This document shows, piece by piece, positions 1-7,338 of a stretch of DNA of 28,412 nt; within the stretch, counting starts at the first letter, position 1; each line of letters opens with the position of its first letter. Made by a program: the position numbers and the translations under genes. Under the pieces are notes generated by a model. That model had not been told where the DNA came from. It did not search any database and was given only the letters and a program-made list of their open reading frames with translations. This stretch comes from VGRW01 sp041498295 (lineage in GTDB: Bacteria > Myxococcota_A > UBA9160 > SZUA-336), in the NCBI GenBank assembly GCA_041498295.1, contig JBGQIB010000049.1, positions 1-28,412 on the forward strand, written 5' to 3'.

Positions 1-2
1 AC

Positions 3-668
3 CGGACGCAGTGCGAGACCGCGCTCACCCACACCTCCTGGGTGAACGAGGCCGGCGCGGGCGGCCGGACCGACAACGAGCGGCTCGAGTTCCTGGGCGA
101 CGCGGTGCTCGGGCTCGTGGTCGCGGAGCACCTCATGCACGCGCACTCCGGCGCGAGCGAAGGCGAGCTCACGCACGCGCGCGCCGACATGGTGAATCAG
201 CGCGCGCTGGCGGCGCGCGCGCGGGCGCTCGGCCTCGACGCGTTCGTGCGCCTCGGGCGCGGGGAGCGGCGGCAGGGCGGGCGCGCCAAGGACTCGATAC
301 TCGCGAACGCGTTCGAGGCGCTGCTGGGCGCGCTGTATCTCGACGGCGGGCTCGAGGTCGCGCGCGCCTTCCTGATGCGCGAGCTCGGCTCCGAGCTCAG
401 CGAGCTTGGCCCGCGCGAGCGCGATCCGAAGACCGCTCTGCAGCAGCTTCTCCAGGCGGAAGGCCGCGACCTGCCGAGCTACGTGACCGTCGCCGTGGGC
501 GGGCCGCCGCATGCGCGCGAGTTCTCCGTCGAGGTGCGCGCGGGGCCGACGCTTCTCGGTGTCGGCTCGGGCGGCTCGAAGCGCGCCGCCGAACAAGCGG
601 GCGCGCGCGCCGCGCTGGACGCGCTGGCCACCGAATCACTTGCGCCGGCGCGGGAGAAATCGCCCTAA
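3..668 (+). CDS. rnc: Ribonuclease III, 5'-truncated by window edge
   Basis: Double-strand-specific endoribonuclease that processes rRNA precursors and structured mRNAs in the cytoplasm. The reading frame is open from base 3, before any start codon, so the gene begins outside the window; roughly the first 25-30 residues are missing by comparison with the family. The RNase III signature NERLEFLGDAVL and the second acidic helix (DSILANAFEALLGALYLDGG) carry the metal-binding Glu/Asp residues. A C-terminal double-stranded-RNA-binding domain follows, starting near DPKTALQQLLQ and ending in GSKRAAEQAGARAAL. Both domains look intact. The gene ends at TAA 666-668, and a promoter for the thiolase operon follows in the next 60 bases, so it is probably the last gene of its own transcript. 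Identification is secure from the motifs. Confidence 0.95.
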   Translation, partial: RTQCETALTHTSWVNEAGAGGRTDNERLEFLGDAVLGLVVAEHLMHAHSGASEGELTHARADMVNQRALAARARALGLDAFVRLGRGERRQGGRAKDSILANAFEALLGALYLDGGLEVARAFLMRELGSELSELGPRERDPKTALQQLLQAEGRDLPSYVTVAVGGPPHAREFSVEVRAGPTLLGVGSGGSKRAAEQAGARAALDALATESLAPAREKSP

Positions 669-683
669 GCGCGCGAGAGAGTT

Positions 684-693
684 GAGAATTCTC
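684..693. promoter_or_regulatory. Perfect palindrome beside the thiolase -35 box
   Basis: GAGAATTCTC is a perfect 10-bp palindrome ending four bases before the TTGACG hexamer at 697. Its position would suit a regulator binding at or just upstream of the -35 element. It contains an EcoRI site and a palindrome of this length can arise by chance, so an operator role is only a suggestion. Confidence 0.25.
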
Positions 694-696
694 CAA

Positions 697-726
697 TTGA
701 CGCAGTGCAGAAGGTTCGTGTACCGT
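697..726 (+). promoter_or_regulatory. Putative sigma-70 promoter of the thiolase operon
   Basis: TTGACG (697-702), an 18-base spacer and TACCGT (721-726) form a sigma-70-like promoter, predicting transcription from about 733 and a leader of about 100 bases. The -35 box matches five of six consensus bases; the -10 box matches three (T, A and final T). The same two hexamers with the same spacing occur before ribBA (14786-14815), which strengthens the call. Confidence 0.5.
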
Positions 727-836
727 GCCGGCCTCTGTTACTGCCCGTTCGGGATTCGGGCTCATCGATCCGAGCGACACCTGCACGCGTGTTCCGACCC
801 CATACCTGTGCACTCCACCTGGAGGGAAGCCAAGCC

Positions 837-2012
837 ATGACGGACGTAGTGATTTCCAGCGCCTGCCGTACACCGATCGGTGCATTCCAAGGCGCGCTCT
901 CGGGTCTCTCGGCCGCCGAGCTCGGCGCGATCGCCATCCGCGAAGCGGTGAAGCGGGCCGGCGTCGACCCCGCCAAGGTCGAGCGCGCGTTCATGGGCAA
1001 CGTGCTGTCCGCCGGCATGGGCCAAGCGCCCGCGCGCCAGGCGGTGATCAAGTCGGGTCTCCCGGTGAGCGTCGGCGCAGTCACCGTCAACAAGGTCTGC
1101 GGCTCGGGTCTGCAGGCGGTGATGTTCGCGCGCCGCGACATCCTGATCGGCGACGCGAGCGTCGTCATCGCGGGCGGCATGGAGAGCATGACCAATGCTC
1201 CCTACGTCATGCCCCAGGCGCGCGCCGGCTTCCGCATGGGCAACGGCCAGATCATCGACTCGATGATTCACGACGGCCTGTGGGATCCGTACAAGAACAT
1301 GCACATGGGCAACTGCGGCGACATGGTCGCGGTGAAGTATGGCTTCAGCCGCGAAGACCAGGACGCGTTCGCGGCCGAGTCATACCGCCGAGCCCGCGCG
1401 GCTCAGGCGAGCGGCAAGTTCAAGGGCGAGATCGTGCCCGTCGAGATCGCCTCCAAGAAGGGCTCCGTCGTCGTCGACCAGGACGAGGAGCCGGGGCGCG
1501 GTGACCCGTCGAAGTTCGCGAGCCTGCGGCCGGCGTTCGGCAAGGACGGCACGGTGACTGCGGCGAACGCGTCGTCGATCAACGACGGCGCCGCGGCGCT
1601 GGTGATCGCGAGCGGCGCGCGCGCGGCGGAGCTGAAGCTGCCGGTGCTCGCGAAGATCGTGGCCGATGCGAGCGCGGCGGTGGAGCCGGAGTGGTTCACG
1701 ATCGCGCCAGTGCACGCGCTGGCCTCGCTCTACAAGAAGACCGGCACGAAGCCGACCGACTGGGATCTGTACGAGATCAACGAGGCGTTCTCGGGCGTGA
1801 CGATGGCCGCGGCCAAGGAGCACGGGCTCGATCTCGCGAACGTGAACGTCCATGGCGGTGCCGTGTCACTCGGTCACCCGATCGGCTGCTCCGGCGCGCG
1901 CGTGCTCGTGACTCTGATCCACGCGCTCAAGGACCGCGGCAAGAAGCGCGGCATCGCGACGCTCTGCATCGGCGGCGGCGAAGCGGTGGCGCTGGCGGTG
2001 GAGCTCGTCTGA
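837..2012 (+). CDS. atoB: Acetyl-CoA C-acetyltransferase (thiolase II)
   Basis: Thiolase of 391 residues, the usual size, catalysing reversible condensation or cleavage between two acetyl-CoA and acetoacetyl-CoA. The nucleophilic Cys is C88 in NKVCGSGLQAV, the His of GHPIG is H347, and the second catalytic Cys is C377 in CIGGGEA; all are in the spacing of biosynthetic and degradative acetoacetyl-CoA thiolases. The ATG at 837 is preferred over upstream in-frame starts because GGAGGG at 821-826 sits ten bases before it and the family N-terminus (VVISSACRTPIG) begins right after it. The gene overlaps the next by one base (TGATG), so it is co-translated with the 3-hydroxybutyryl-CoA dehydrogenase. 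Together they cover the last two steps of butyryl-CoA oxidation, or the first two of polyhydroxybutyrate or butyrate synthesis. Direction in vivo cannot be read from the sequence. Confidence 0.93.
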   Translation: MTDVVISSACRTPIGAFQGALSGLSAAELGAIAIREAVKRAGVDPAKVERAFMGNVLSAGMGQAPARQAVIKSGLPVSVGAVTVNKVCGSGLQAVMFARRDILIGDASVVIAGGMESMTNAPYVMPQARAGFRMGNGQIIDSMIHDGLWDPYKNMHMGNCGDMVAVKYGFSREDQDAFAAESYRRARAAQASGKFKGEIVPVEIASKKGSVVVDQDEEPGRGDPSKFASLRPAFGKDGTVTAANASSINDGAAALVIASGARAAELKLPVLAKIVADASAAVEPEWFTIAPVHALASLYKKTGTKPTDWDLYEINEAFSGVTMAAAKEHGLDLANVNVHGGAVSLGHPIGCSGARVLVTLIHALKDRGKKRGIATLCIGGGEAVALAVELV

Positions 2013-2854
2013 TGAAGACGCTCGGCATCCTCGGCACGGGCACGATGGGCGCGGGCCTCGCGCAGATCGCGGCGCAGTCCGGGTTCTCGGTGTTGTTCTG
2101 GAACCGCAAGCCGGCTTCGGTCGAAAAGGGCGTCGGCGCGGTGAAGAAGGGCCTTGCGCGCTTGCTCCAGAAGGAGCGCATCTCGCAGGCCGATCACGAC
2201 GCGGCCGTCGAACGCGTGCGCGGCGTGTCCGCGCTCGAGGACGTGAAGTCGGCGGACATCCTGCTCGAGGCGGTGCCCGAAGAGCTCGACGTCAAACGCG
2301 AGCTCTACGAGCGGCTGAACGGCATCTGCGGCGCGGACGCGATCTTCGCGACGAACACCTCGTCGCTCTCGATCACCGCGCTCTCCACGCTCTCGGGTCG
2401 GCCCGCGAACTTCGTCGGCATGCACTTCTTCAACCCGGTGCCGGCGATGAAGCTGGTCGAGATCGTGCGCGGCCTCGAGACCTCGGACGCGACCGCGCAG
2501 ACAGTCACCGAGCTCGCCACCAAGCTCGACAAGGTGGCGGTGCCGGTGCGCGACATGCCGGGCTTCGTCGTGAATCGCGTGGTCATGCCGATGATCAACG
2601 AAGCCGCGACCGCGCTGCAGCAGGGCGTGGCCGACGCGCGCTCGATAGACGAGTGCATGAAGCTCGGCTGCAACCATCCGATGGGCCCGCTCGCGCTGGC
2701 CGATCTGGTCGGGCTCGACGTGGTCTGGGCGATCCTCGACTCACTCCATCGGGAGTTCGGGCAGCCGCACCACAAGCCGTGTCTCGAGATCTCGAAGCGC
2801 GTCGAGGCGGGTCATCTCGGCGTGAAGACCAAGCGCGGCTTCTACACGTACTGA
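2012..2854 (+). CDS. hbd: 3-hydroxybutyryl-CoA dehydrogenase
   Basis: NAD(P)-dependent interconversion of acetoacetyl-CoA and (S)-3-hydroxybutyryl-CoA. The 280-residue protein is the usual length for the monofunctional enzyme. The N-terminal Rossmann fold has GTGTMG at residues 8-13. The catalytic region has NTSS (115-118), H138 in GMHFFNPVP and E150, matching the Ser/His/Glu set of the family. The C-terminal helical domain contains NHPMGPLALADLVGLD and ends in the typical GFYTY tail. The start ATG overlaps the thiolase stop; GGTGGAG at 1997-2003 lies inside the thiolase gene as a ribosome binding site. Family knowledge gives the S stereospecificity. The closely related paaH/fadB2 naming would be an alternative for the same reaction. 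Confidence 0.93.
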   Translation: MKTLGILGTGTMGAGLAQIAAQSGFSVLFWNRKPASVEKGVGAVKKGLARLLQKERISQADHDAAVERVRGVSALEDVKSADILLEAVPEELDVKRELYERLNGICGADAIFATNTSSLSITALSTLSGRPANFVGMHFFNPVPAMKLVEIVRGLETSDATAQTVTELATKLDKVAVPVRDMPGFVVNRVVMPMINEAATALQQGVADARSIDECMKLGCNHPMGPLALADLVGLDVVWAILDSLHREFGQPHHKPCLEISKRVEAGHLGVKTKRGFYTY

Positions 2855-2873
2855 CGTCGGGGCGAACCAACCT

Positions 2874-4403
2874 TTGGACGGCGCCGGTGTCAGGGGAAAG
2901 CTGGAGCGCATCCGCAAGGGCGGCGCGCCGGCGTCGCACGAGAAGCTCGCCTCGGAGGGCAAGCTCTTCGCGCGCGTGCGCATCGCGCGCCTGTTCGACG
3001 CGGACTCGTTCGTCGAGGACGCGGTCTTCGCGAACGCGAAGGCGCCGGACCTGCCCGCCGACGGCGTGGTCACTGGAGTCGGCCGGATCGACGGTCGGCC
3101 CGTCTGCGTGATGGCGAATGATTCGACCGTGAAGGCGGGCTCCTGGGGCAAGCGCACGGTCGAGAAGATCATCCGCATTCAGGAGACCGCCGAGCGACTG
3201 CGCGTGCCGCTCGTGTATCTCGTCGACTCGGCCGGCGCGCGCATCACGGATCAGATCGAGATGTTCCCCGGGCGGCGCGGCGCCGGGCGCATCTTCTTCA
3301 ACCAGGTGCGCCTCTCGGGGTTCATCCCGCAGGTGTGCTGTCTGTTCGGCCCGTCGGCGGCGGGCGGCGCCTACATCCCCGCGTTCTGCGACCTCGTCTT
3401 CATGGTCGAGGGCACGGCCAGCATGTATCTCGGCTCGCCGCGCATGGCCGAGATGGTGATCGGCGAGAAGTCGACGCTCGAAGAAATGGGCGGCGCGCGC
3501 ATGCACTGCTCGGTGTCGGGCTGCGGCGACGTGCTGTGCAAGACCGAGGACGAGGCGCTCGAGGGCGCGCGCGCGTATCTGTCGTATCTCCCGCCGGTTT
3601 GCGGCGGCGCGCTGCCCGAGCGCGCGGGCTCGCCGCCCGCAAAGGCGGTCGCCGAGCTCGAGGCGTCGATCCCGCGCGACGAGAACAAGGCGTTCGACAT
3701 CTTCGAAGTGATCGAGCGCGTGATCGACGCAGGCTCGTTCTTCGAGCTGAAGAAGCTGTTCGCGCGCGAGGTGGTCACGGGCTTCGCGCGGCTCGACGGG
3801 AAGCCACTCGGGGTCATCGCAAACCAGCCGAAGTGGAAGGGCGGCGTGCTGTTCGTCGACTCGGCCGACAAGGCGGCGCGCTTCATCCAGATGTGCGACG
3901 CGTTCGGCGTGCCGCTCCTGTATCTCGCCGACGTGCCCGGCTTCATGATCGGCAAGAAAGTCGAGCGCGAGGGCATCATCCGCGCCGGCGCGAAGATGAT
4001 CAGCTCCGTCTCCGAAGCGACCGTACCGCGAGTCAGCGTGATCGTGCGCAAGGCCTACGGCGCAGGGCTCTACGCGATGTGCGGGCCTGGCTTCGCGCCC
4101 GACGCGTGTCTCGCGTTGCCCGGCGCGCAGATCGCCGTCATGGGGCCCGACGCGGCCGTGAACGCGGTCTTCTACAACCGCATCCAGGCGACCCCCGAAG
4201 CCGAGCGCGCCCAGCTCGTCGAGAAGCTGCGCGAGGAGTACCGCGCCGACATCGAGCTCGAGTTACTCGGCGCGGAGCTCGTGGTCGACGACATCGTCCC
4301 GCCCGAGAAGCTCCGCGAGGAGCTGATCCGGCGCTTCGCCCTCTACCGCGCCCGCCCCGACGATCCCATGCCGAAGAAGAAGCGCGGCATTCGACCCGTC
4401 TGA
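2874..4403 (+). CDS. Acyl-CoA carboxylase, carboxyltransferase (beta) subunit
   Basis: Transfers carboxyl from carboxybiotin to an acyl-CoA (propionyl-, acetyl- or methylcrotonyl-CoA in relatives). The 509 residues contain two crotonase-like halves. The first oxyanion-hole glycines lie in GPSAAGGAYIPA (from G159); the second are in AYGAGLYAM (G396-G398). VDSAGARITDQ and GGARMHCSVSGCGD are typical of the family. TTG at 2874 is the only start available before the conserved region; the ribosome binding site is weak (GGGGCG at 2859-2864). It follows hbd by 19 bases in the same operon. No biotin-carboxylase/BCCP alpha subunit is in the window, so the partner is encoded elsewhere. Proximity to methylmalonyl-CoA mutase and MeaB favours propionyl-CoA as substrate, but this is inference; acetyl-CoA or branched acyl-CoA substrates remain possible. 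Confidence 0.88.
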   Translation: MDGAGVRGKLERIRKGGAPASHEKLASEGKLFARVRIARLFDADSFVEDAVFANAKAPDLPADGVVTGVGRIDGRPVCVMANDSTVKAGSWGKRTVEKIIRIQETAERLRVPLVYLVDSAGARITDQIEMFPGRRGAGRIFFNQVRLSGFIPQVCCLFGPSAAGGAYIPAFCDLVFMVEGTASMYLGSPRMAEMVIGEKSTLEEMGGARMHCSVSGCGDVLCKTEDEALEGARAYLSYLPPVCGGALPERAGSPPAKAVAELEASIPRDENKAFDIFEVIERVIDAGSFFELKKLFAREVVTGFARLDGKPLGVIANQPKWKGGVLFVDSADKAARFIQMCDAFGVPLLYLADVPGFMIGKKVEREGIIRAGAKMISSVSEATVPRVSVIVRKAYGAGLYAMCGPGFAPDACLALPGAQIAVMGPDAAVNAVFYNRIQATPEAERAQLVEKLREEYRADIELELLGAELVVDDIVPPEKLREELIRRFALYRARPDDPMPKKKRGIRPV

Positions 4404-4414
4404 GTTACTGACCG

Positions 4415-4780
4415 ATGAAGGCGGTCGTTGCCTCGCTACTCGCCGTCATCGCGTTGGGAGCGTGCGATTGCGGCCTACTTGGCGACTGTGTTGATAGCGT
4501 GAAGACGGAAGTGGTCTCACCTGACGGTCGCTACGTGGCGACGATCTTCGAGAGGAATTGCGGCGCAACGACGGACTACAGCACCCACGTCGCTCTGCGA
4601 AGGGCAGACGAGCCGTTCGACCCCTCAGACCGAGCACGCGTTCTCACTGTGGCGGGACGGGCAGTGATCGATGTCGAGTGGACTGCCGCGGCGGCGCTGT
4701 CACTCTCGGCATCGCTTCCGCCAGCAAAGACGTTCGGCAAGCTGAGCGCCTGGCGGGACGTCCAAATCTCCTACAAATAG
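4415..4780 (+). CDS. Small putative lipoprotein, unknown function
   Basis: A 121-residue protein with a lipoprotein signal: a short hydrophobic stretch (residues 3-14) followed by the lipobox LGAC with Cys17, so the mature protein would be lipid-anchored outside the inner membrane. The remainder has SPDGRYVATIFERNCGATT followed by a STHV segment, a pattern I associate with a widespread small family of uncharacterised bacterial proteins (DUF5412-like); I cannot confirm membership. Three further cysteines could form disulphides. The gene follows the carboxylase stop by 11 bases but has little ribosome binding site, and a sampled 60-base stretch is about 57% G+C, lower than its neighbours, which hints at separate ancestry. 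It converges on the cupin gene with an 11-base gap and no obvious terminator. Confidence 0.72.
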   Translation: MKAVVASLLAVIALGACDCGLLGDCVDSVKTEVVSPDGRYVATIFERNCGATTDYSTHVALRRADEPFDPSDRARVLTVAGRAVIDVEWTAAAALSLSASLPPAKTFGKLSAWRDVQISYK

Positions 4781-4791
4781 TCGCGTCCATC

Positions 4792-5253
4792 TCATTTGAC
4801 CGGCACACGATCCTTGCCGTCGAAGGGCGGGAAGTAGATCGCATAGGCCGCGGCCGGGGCGCCGGAGAGATTCGTGAACGCGTGCGGGGTCGCGCGCGGC
4901 ACGTAGACGATCGAGCCTGCGCCCAAGGGCCGGGTCTCGGCGCCCAGGCGCATCGTCCCGTAGCCACGCAGCATGACGACGAACAGATCGTGCGTGTCGT
5001 GGCGGTGCGGCTGCTCGCCGTCGACGATCCAGACCAGGTGCTGGCTCGAATTCGCGTCACGCCCGATCTCGATGACTTGGAAGACCTTGCCGGGCTCGAG
5101 TGGATGGCTCGCCATGAGCTCCGCGAGCGCGAGCGTCGTCCGGCCCGCCGGAAATAGCGCATCGAGCACCGGAGGCGCCGCGCTCGATCCGGCGCTACTC
5201 CACGCGAGCAGCGCGATCGAGCAGACGGCGACCTTCAGCGCTGCACCGCGCAC
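4792..5253 (-). CDS. Exported single-domain cupin protein
   Basis: About 153 residues from the GTG at 5253-5251. A signal peptide follows the start (KVAVCSIALLAWSSAGSSAA), so the protein is probably periplasmic or secreted. The single beta-barrel cupin domain has motif 1 HRHDTHDLFVVMLRG, with two metal-type His, a third His and Asp where Glu is usual, and motif 2 VPRATPHAFTN. These would bind one divalent metal. The function of small cupins is broad (dioxygenase, isomerase, sugar or osmolyte binding) and cannot be narrowed from the sequence. An upstream in-frame extension is possible but would overlap the previous gene and lacks a signal peptide at its start, so GTG is chosen. Only eight bases separate it from the exported protein upstream, implying one minus-strand transcript. 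Confidence 0.75.
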   Translation of the reverse strand: MRGAALKVAVCSIALLAWSSAGSSAAPPVLDALFPAGRTTLALAELMASHPLEPGKVFQVIEIGRDANSSQHLVWIVDGEQPHRHDTHDLFVVMLRGYGTMRLGAETRPLGAGSIVYVPRATPHAFTNLSGAPAAAYAIYFPPFDGKDRVPVK

Positions 5254-5261
5254 GGACGTCT

Positions 5262-5888
5262 CTACGGCTGAGTCGCGATGCCGCCGACGCCCAAGATCCC
5301 GACGCCGTCGTTGCAAGTCGTGTCGTTCAGACGGAGGAGAAGGTCTGGCCCGGAGTTGGCGCCCAGGCAGTTCCCGCCGGCGCGCGGCGTGATGAGGGCG
5401 ACGTGGTTGATGCGCAGCGGGGTGCCCACGAGGAATCCCGGGAAGACGGGCGTCAGGTCGAGCTTGAACGACCCCTTCCCCTTGGAGAGCGCGAGCTTCA
5501 CGTACACGTCTTGGCTCACGACGCCGCAGTACGGGATCTCGACGTTGTCGACCGTGCAGGTCTGCAATCCGATCTGCACGACGTAGTTGTCCACAGCGCC
5601 GACCAGTCCGGTATTCACCGCCAAACCAGCACTATCGAGCACATTCTTGAAGCTTCCCTTGAGCTGAAGCTTGCTCGTGAGCGAGACACTCGAGCTGGGC
5701 GAGACACCCGCGAACGCGCACTCCGCGTTGTCGCCGCTGAAGCAGCTGACCCCGCTGTTGAGACACACCATGGGTCCGATGGCGCAGTCCGGCGGGGTGG
5801 GCACGACATTCATCGAGAGCTTGCTGCCGGCCTGAGCGGCGGTCGCAGACAGCAGCACCACGAGCACCACGAGCAGTTTGTGATTCAT
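5262..5888 (-). CDS. Secreted cysteine-containing protein, unknown function
   Basis: I do not recognise the family. The 208 residues begin with a clear Sec signal peptide (MNHKLLVVLVVLLSATAAQA, cleavage likely after AQA). The mature part has eight cysteines, an even number suited to four disulphides: four clustered in the first third, two around QTC/PYC in the middle and two near the C-terminus. It is rich in Ser, Gly, Val and Leu with alternating hydrophobic residues (SVSLTSKLQLKGSF, VYVKLALSKGKGSFKLDL), suggesting a beta-sandwich or adhesin-like fold. No catalytic motif is visible. It is the first gene of a minus-strand pair with the exported cupin. The MFS gene stop lies 31 bases upstream on the same strand, so the three could share a transcript. 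Confidence 0.7.
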   Translation of the reverse strand: MNHKLLVVLVVLLSATAAQAGSKLSMNVVPTPPDCAIGPMVCLNSGVSCFSGDNAECAFAGVSPSSSVSLTSKLQLKGSFKNVLDSAGLAVNTGLVGAVDNYVVQIGLQTCTVDNVEIPYCGVVSQDVYVKLALSKGKGSFKLDLTPVFPGFLVGTPLRINHVALITPRAGGNCLGANSGPDLLLRLNDTTCNDGVGILGVGGIATQP

Positions 5889-5919
5889 GCCCCGGAGGAT
5901 GCTCGAGCCTAGTCGCGTG

Positions 5920-7269
5920 TCAACGGGTCTCGGGCTCGGCGCGCTCGCCGCTGATCTGCTCGAGCTCGCGGCGCGCGGTCTCGGGCACGAGAAAGACGGC
6001 CGCGGCGGCGGCGAGCGTGGCGAGTGACAAGAGGGGAATCACGAGCTCTTGATTGTCGAGCCACTCCATCGCGCGCGAGTACAGGAACAGCGATGCCACG
6101 GCGCCGAGTGTCTCGAGCAACGCCTGCGTGCCGCCGGCCGCGCCACGGAACGCGGTCGGGAAGAGCTCGGTGGTGAGCGCGCGCAGCATCACGCCGCTGG
6201 CCATGTTCAAGAACACCATCGCGGTCCAGGGCAGGGCGACCAGCGCCGCCGGCCCCGCGTAGAACGCGGTGGTGACGAGCGGGAACGTCAGCAACACGCC
6301 AATGATGATCGTGCGGCGTCCGAAGCGATCGGCCAGCCGCCCCGCCAGCGGGTTGCCGATGATCCCGAACGCGCCGAAGAAGATCGACATGACCGCGAAC
6401 CCGCCCGGCGTCCAGCCGCGCATCGTCTGCAGGAACTCCGAGATGAACTGGAACGACACGCTTATGCCCGCGCTCGACAGGCTGCCGATCAAGCCGAGCG
6501 CGACCGCGCGGCGCGGGTGCTCGCGAAACAGCTGCGCGAGCGGGCGGAGCGCGCCGCTGAGCGCCGCCCCGATTCCCTCGCGCTCGAGTGTCTCGCCGCG
6601 CGCGCGCGTGAAGCGCCGTGTCTCGGTGACTCCGCGCCGCAGCCAGGGGAAGAGCAAGAGCGGGACGACGCCGACGAGATAGAGCGCCCGCCAACCCAGC
6701 GGCAGCCGGTTCACGAAGCCGTACATGAGCGCGCCCATGCCGAAGCCGATCGCCGCGACGCCGGCCAGCATGCCGATGCCCCAGCCGCGGTGCTCGGCCG
6801 GGAACTCCTCGGTCACGATCACGACCGCGACCACCGCGGCCGTGATCAGGAACGTGCGCGTCGCGAACTGGAACAGCACGAACTGCGCCGCGGTCTGACT
6901 GCTCGCGGTGAGGAGTGAGCCGAGGCTCATGCCGAGCACGGAGAGGAGCACGACACGCCGCCGGCCGATGCGATCCGCGAGCGGCACGAACAGGAACGCC
7001 GGCAGCGCGCCGAGCCGTGTGATGCTCGTGAAGTCGCCGAGCGCGCTCTTCGAGAGGCCGAAGCTCGCGGCCAGCTGCGGCAGCGCGTTGGCCAGCACGG
7101 AGATGTCGTAGTTCTCGAAGAACAGCGCGAACGTGAGCACGCCGAGCAGGCGCAGGTGCTCGGGCGCCAAGCTCGCCGGGACGCCGCCCAGGAACGGTGG
7201 GATCCACCAGGGATTGTGGCGAACCGAGCGGTACACGGGGGGCGGCGGCGAGCTCAAGCGCGCCACCAT
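5920..7269 (-). CDS. MFS transporter, sugar-porter/metabolite-H+ symporter-like
   Basis: Inner-membrane secondary transporter of 449 residues with about twelve hydrophobic segments. Both halves carry the MFS loop motif: PLADRIGRRR after TM2 and RLADRFGRRT after TM8. LTTELFPTAFRG and the C-terminal VPETARRELEQI resemble the E-x-x-P-x-x-xR and PETKG-like signatures of the sugar-porter and metabolite-H+ symporter branches. FENYDIS in TM1 is typical of carboxylate or aromatic-acid symporters, so an organic acid is as likely as a sugar. Substrate is not predictable. It is transcribed divergently from icmF with 69 bases between start codons, so the two may share a control region. A branched-chain acid substrate feeding IcmF is an attractive guess only. 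The ATG at 7269 has no clear ribosome binding site. Confidence 0.85.
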   Translation of the reverse strand: MVARLSSPPPPVYRSVRHNPWWIPPFLGGVPASLAPEHLRLLGVLTFALFFENYDISVLANALPQLAASFGLSKSALGDFTSITRLGALPAFLFVPLADRIGRRRVVLLSVLGMSLGSLLTASSQTAAQFVLFQFATRTFLITAAVVAVVIVTEEFPAEHRGWGIGMLAGVAAIGFGMGALMYGFVNRLPLGWRALYLVGVVPLLLFPWLRRGVTETRRFTRARGETLEREGIGAALSGALRPLAQLFREHPRRAVALGLIGSLSSAGISVSFQFISEFLQTMRGWTPGGFAVMSIFFGAFGIIGNPLAGRLADRFGRRTIIIGVLLTFPLVTTAFYAGPAALVALPWTAMVFLNMASGVMLRALTTELFPTAFRGAAGGTQALLETLGAVASLFLYSRAMEWLDNQELVIPLLSLATLAAAAAVFLVPETARRELEQISGERAEPETR

Positions 7270-7338
7270 ACAAGGATCGCGCGGGGAGCGCGGCCCGATT
7301 TTCCGTTAAGGTAGGTCCCCAGAGGTGGCTGAGCAGAG

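Noticed and set aside
705..836. 44-residue N-terminal extension of the thiolase
   Set aside because: It would begin within the promoter, has no ribosome binding site and does not resemble thiolases; the ATG at 837 has GGAGGG ten bases upstream.
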